From Cyanoderma ruficeps (Eukaryota > Chordata > Aves > Passeriformes > Timaliidae), in the NCBI GenBank assembly GCA_008694505.1, contig VZDJ01001247.1:871050-935049 (forward strand): DNA of 64,000 bases, read 5' to 3'. How positions within the stretch are numbered: the stretch's first letter is position 1; every line of letters begins with the position of its first letter. The position numbers and the translations under genes were made by a program. Shown piece by piece: positions 60,806-64,000 of the stretch. The notes beneath the pieces were generated by a model. It did not search any database, was not told where the DNA came from, and saw nothing but the letters and a program-made list of their open reading frames with translations.

Positions 60806-61250
60806 CCATAGAACCCTTAAGATTGGAAAAGCCCTCGAGGATCACTGAATCCAAGCTGTGCCTGATCCCCACCGTGTCCCCAGCCCAGAGCTCTGAGTGC
60901 CACCTCCAGCCCTTCCTGCAACACCTCCAGGGATGGGCACTCCAACACCTCCCTGGGCAGCCCCTGACAAGGCCTGACTGCCCTTTCCATGCAGAAATTC
61001 CTCCTGATGTCCAACCTGAGCCTCCCCTGGCCCAGCCTGACGCCATTCTCTCTCCTCCTGTCCCTGTTCCCTGGGAGCAGAGCCCGACCCCCCTGGCTGT
61101 CCCCTCCTGTCAGGGAGTTGTGTAGAGCCACAAGGTCCCCCCTGAGCCTCCTTTTCTCCAGGCTGAGCACCTTTCCCAGCTCCCTCAGCCTCTCCTGGTG
61201 CTCCAGCCCCTTCCCCAGCTCCGTTCCCTTCCCTGGATTAACTCCAGCAC
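60806..61250 (-). mobile_element. CR1 LINE with ORF2 tail, antisense
   Basis: Left edge CATAGAACCCTTAAGATTGG is the complement of the 3' tail. The right half, read on the minus strand, encodes the end of ORF2: GLEHQERLRELG, SLEKRRLRGDLVALHNSLTG and LLPGNRDRR, uninterrupted for about 60 codons before the 3' UTR. This is the best preserved ORF2 tail of the three in the window, but without an upstream coding region it cannot act. Confidence 0.95.
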
Positions 61251-62564
61251 ACCAAACATTAAACCCCATGACTTGTTTGTTTGGTGCTCAGTCACACATC
61301 CTAAAATTATTAATATTAAATAAAATAAATTCAGGCTACATTGAGATTAAACTCGAGATCAGTGCTAATATGGTTTGAATTTGCATATTTCGTTTGCTTT
61401 ATTTATTCAGCACTACAATGAAATCCTAATGGAATTTGCCCTTCAAAAGGGCAAATGCAGAAAACACTTAATGATAGTGCAGAATTAGGATTCAAAGAAG
61501 ATGTTTCATTTTTTTCTTGTTTATTACTACCTAGCTTTTAATGAGATATAATTGTATGGTTATTAATACAGAAACTATTCACTGTCACTTATAGCAACAA
61601 TTTTCAATGTTTGTAACTGGCAGCACATTGTGCTGAAAGAAAATAACCTATTGATAGTGTTTTACTTATGATTGATGTTTTGTAATTAAAGAGATCTCTT
61701 TCTTAAAAAATAAAACTCATTAAAGACAAGAATTCAGGGATATTCTGGGAACTAAATACACATTTGCATTTAAATTAAGTTAAATTTCATTACATATTTG
61801 AAAAGACAATATATACCTAAAATATCTATAAATCACAAGCCCATAATATGTTAAAAAATACTGTTCTCTTCAACCAAGAGGTGCAAATGTATTTTATATA
61901 TAAACTATAAGAATCATTCATAAATTTTCTGTAATTTGAATTAATTCCATTTGCTCTATAATGAGCTTAGTCTAATCATATTAATGAAATACTGGAACCA
62001 ACACACCTTCTGTAAACACCAAAATGCTGAGTAAACAACCAACAAGAGTAGTTACTTCCAGTAATCGCTTCCAGAAGAGCTTTGTCTTAGGCAAAAAAAA
62101 TAATATTTTTGGCCAAACTTGGCCTGTAGGTCCACAAGAAGTTCAGTGTGAGATGAATAATAAGGAATCTCTGACCCAAAAGTGGGTGATAGGATCATTT
62201 TGCAGGCACAGCTTGGTCAGTGTGAGTGATGGTGTAGGAAAAAAAAATAACATTAATAACACTAATAAAAATTAATAAGCATCAATAAATATTAGTGAGT
62301 TTTAATAAAATTAATAAAAATGTGTAACATTAACACCTCAATATAATATATTGGTTCATAGTCTGAGCACTGCAGGTAATTTGTGTTGGAACAATCTACC
62401 ATGGATTTTCCCTCACCAAAAATTCTGTTGTTTTTTTCCCTACAACTCTTCTCTACCTTAAGCAAAAAACACTCAAGAAATTGTATCTTTTGGGAGGTTA
62501 AGAGCAAGAGCAAAGCAAGAGAAATCCTACTTTTTATTTCTTGTTTAAGGTAAGTATATCAGTG
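61251..62564. other. AT-rich DNA with a hairpin and octamer
   Basis: No transposon recognised. Holds the inverted repeat at 61434-61456 and an ATTTGCAT octamer (61379-61386). The stretch 61370-61700 has the look of a conserved non-coding element. The frame at 62024-62275 (+) has no domain. Confidence 0.45.
61434..61456. repeat. Perfect 10-bp inverted repeat with 3-base loop
   Basis: ATTTGCCCTT, then CAA, then AAGGGCAAAT. The arms pair completely. It lies about 50 bp after the octamer word ATTTGCAT. Role unknown. Confidence 0.9.
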
Positions 62565-62684
62565 ATTTTATATACTAGAATTAGTATATATATATATATT
62601 TTATAGTATATATATATAGTATATTTTATATACTAGAATTAGTATATATATATATATTCTAGTATATTTTTATATACTAGAATT
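62565..62684. repeat. Compound TA-rich repeat with self-complementary units
   Basis: The word TTTTATATACTAGAAT occurs at about 62567, 62625 and 62669, separated by TA runs of 14-18 bp. TACTAGAATTAGTA-like and TTCTAGTA words are complementary to parts of it, so the DNA could fold into hairpins. Confidence 0.85.
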
Positions 62685-62698
62685 TTTCCTCTCTTTAC

Positions 62699-62760
62699 AG
62701 AATCCCAGGAAGGTTTGAGTTGGAAGGGGCCTTAAAGATCATCAGTTCCAACCTCCCTAT
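62699..62760 (-). mobile_element. CR1 LINE, short antisense 3' fragment
   Basis: Complement of a CR1 tail (AGAATCCCAGGAAGGTTTG), then AGTTGGAAGGGGCCTTAAAG, ATCATCAGTTCCAACC. Ends at CTCCCTATTTGG. It begins 15 bp after the TA-rich repeat. Confidence 0.88.
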
Positions 62761-63098
62761 TTGGAAATGTGTTCGTAGCTTCTACTAAACTTGGGCAAAG
62801 AATGACCTATATGATTTTTGTTCTTTTTTCATATAATTTTGTCTTTTATTTTTGCCTTTCTTGTGCTATTTTATTTTGAGGGTAAGTGTAAAACATAGGT
62901 AAAACTGGGTAAAACATGCCCAGTTTTTTAAAGAATGTTAATGGATTGTGAATATTTGAAGAAATTATGGTGAGAGACAACATTTTATCAAAGCCTTTTC
63001 TCTGTAAAATGCCCTTCCCAAGAAAATAAAAATTCTTATTAATATAGTGCAGAAACTTGTGTCCTTCAGAGTATGTTTTAGTGGGAATGGAGGGGTTT
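62761..63098. other. Unassigned spacer
   Basis: AT-rich, nothing recognised. The repeated word GGTAAAAC near 62898-62913 is the only local pattern. Confidence 0.55.
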
Positions 63099-63156
63099 GG
63101 TCAAATGTTGGACTTGATGATCTTGGAGGTCCTTCTCAGCCTTAATGATTCTGTGA
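63099..63156 (+). mobile_element. CR1 LINE, short 3' fragment
   Basis: GTTGGACTTGATGATCTTGG, AGGTCCTTCTCAGCC and TTAATGATTCTGTGA form the end of a CR1. The preceding GGAATGGAGGGGTTTGG may belong to it as well. It faces away from the antisense fragment 340 bp upstream. Confidence 0.85.
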
Positions 63157-64000
63157 GTTGATTATTCACACTCCAGGTGGTGTTGGGGTACACAAGATGT
63201 GACATGTGAATGACTCTAAACCTTCTTTTGATAGAAGGAAGCAAATTAAAACATGGAGCCATCACCTTTTGCAGGATATTTTAAAAGAGCAGTGAGAAAT
63301 ACAAACAGCAAAGACATGGAAATTTTGTGTAAGGTGAAGGATTTATTTCTTGATTTGTTTCTTTGGGTACATTTGAGACATGAAACTCAGCTCTAAATGT
63401 CCCAATATCCTGCGGGTTCCTGTAGTTTGTTATTCAGTCAAACTTCCTTTTGCTTTGTATAGAGATAATTATTCTTTATAATTCTTTTTTCCCCCAGTGG
63501 ATAAAACTTCAGAGAAAAGCATTTCAAACCCTTATAGGAACTGCCATCCCTGAAAATAAGATTGCCTTCACCTCTTGGGAGGCATCTCCAACCCTGGGCT
63601 GTAGTTTGGGCTGGTTTTTGGGAGGTTATCCCTGATAAAGAGTGAGAGCTCTTTAGCTCCTGCTGGAAATATTTATTTGCTGCTGCATTCTGATACATGA
63701 ACTGGTTTCCAAAAGCTTTTATTACAGCACTTCATTTGCATTAATTACATACTCAAATTAGAAAGTATATTTGGGCTTGTAGCAATTTGTAGAGGAAATT
63801 ATGTGTTTTAATTATTGTTTGCAGCTTATTGTGTGATATTTTTTTTGAAGATTAATTGACCTGGAAAAAGGAGGGAAGGATCCGCTTTTTGGTCTTCCAT
63901 GAGCTGATTGAAGTCAAGGGGAAACCACTGCAAGGAGGGGGGACCTTCTCCTTTCCTGCTCTTCCCCAAAACTGCCAGGACTGGGTAATGGAAATGAGAT
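63157..64000. other. Unassigned DNA to window end
   Basis: AT-rich except for the last 130 bp. Opposed frames at 63438-63698 (-) and 63450-63635 (+) overlap and lack domains. Confidence 0.55.

Noticed and set aside
60817..61269. 150-codon minus-strand frame as a gene
   Set aside because: It is the end of CR1 ORF2 running into the CR1 3' UTR.

Overview
The window looks like gene-poor avian nuclear DNA, most likely from a songbird. The evidence is the repeat content. CR1 LINE fragments dominate (25 recognised, nearly all 5'-truncated, many sharing the familiar CR1 3' end with a short ATTCTRTGA-type tail). Seven bird-type retroviral LTR pieces and one broken retroviral integrase remnant are also present. 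I recognise no SINE, DNA transposon, rRNA, tRNA or CRISPR array. The background is AT-rich with scattered short GC-rich patches. Three spots contain N bases (32688-32702, 42305, 51030), all at simple repeats, as expected of a draft eukaryotic assembly.

I find no host protein-coding gene. Every long open frame is explained by CR1 sequence in sense or antisense, by a GGAA microsatellite, by the retroviral remnant, or is a short frame with no recognisable domain. The interval is best read as intergenic or deep-intronic DNA.

Layout. 1-9.2 kb: two CR1 copies, a CR1 stump, a third CR1, a solo LTR (1030-1309), an ERVL-like LTR start (about 3691) and an LTR followed by a tRNA-Trp-type primer site (to 8787). 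9.2-15 kb: the longest stretch with no recognised element. 15-29.8 kb: many CR1 pieces, a GC-rich patch (27.3-28.1 kb) and a retroviral integrase remnant (28830-29341). 29.8-37.4 kb: an ERVL-like LTR fused to a CR1, a CCTT repeat with a gap, and a 514-bp LTR inserted inside a 20-bp minisatellite. 37.4-42.2 kb: repeat-poor DNA. 42190-43124: a CR1 3' end that runs directly into an 819-bp GGAA array. 43-64 kb: more CR1, an ERVL-like LTR (46566), an LTR ending at 60419, and AT-rich unique DNA with a few stretches that look like conserved non-coding elements.

No set of genes works together here. The strongest biology is insertion history. The 514-bp LTR can be bounded exactly because it splits a minisatellite. 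The GGAA array appears to have grown from a CR1 tail. I found no undescribed molecular system that the sequence alone would support.
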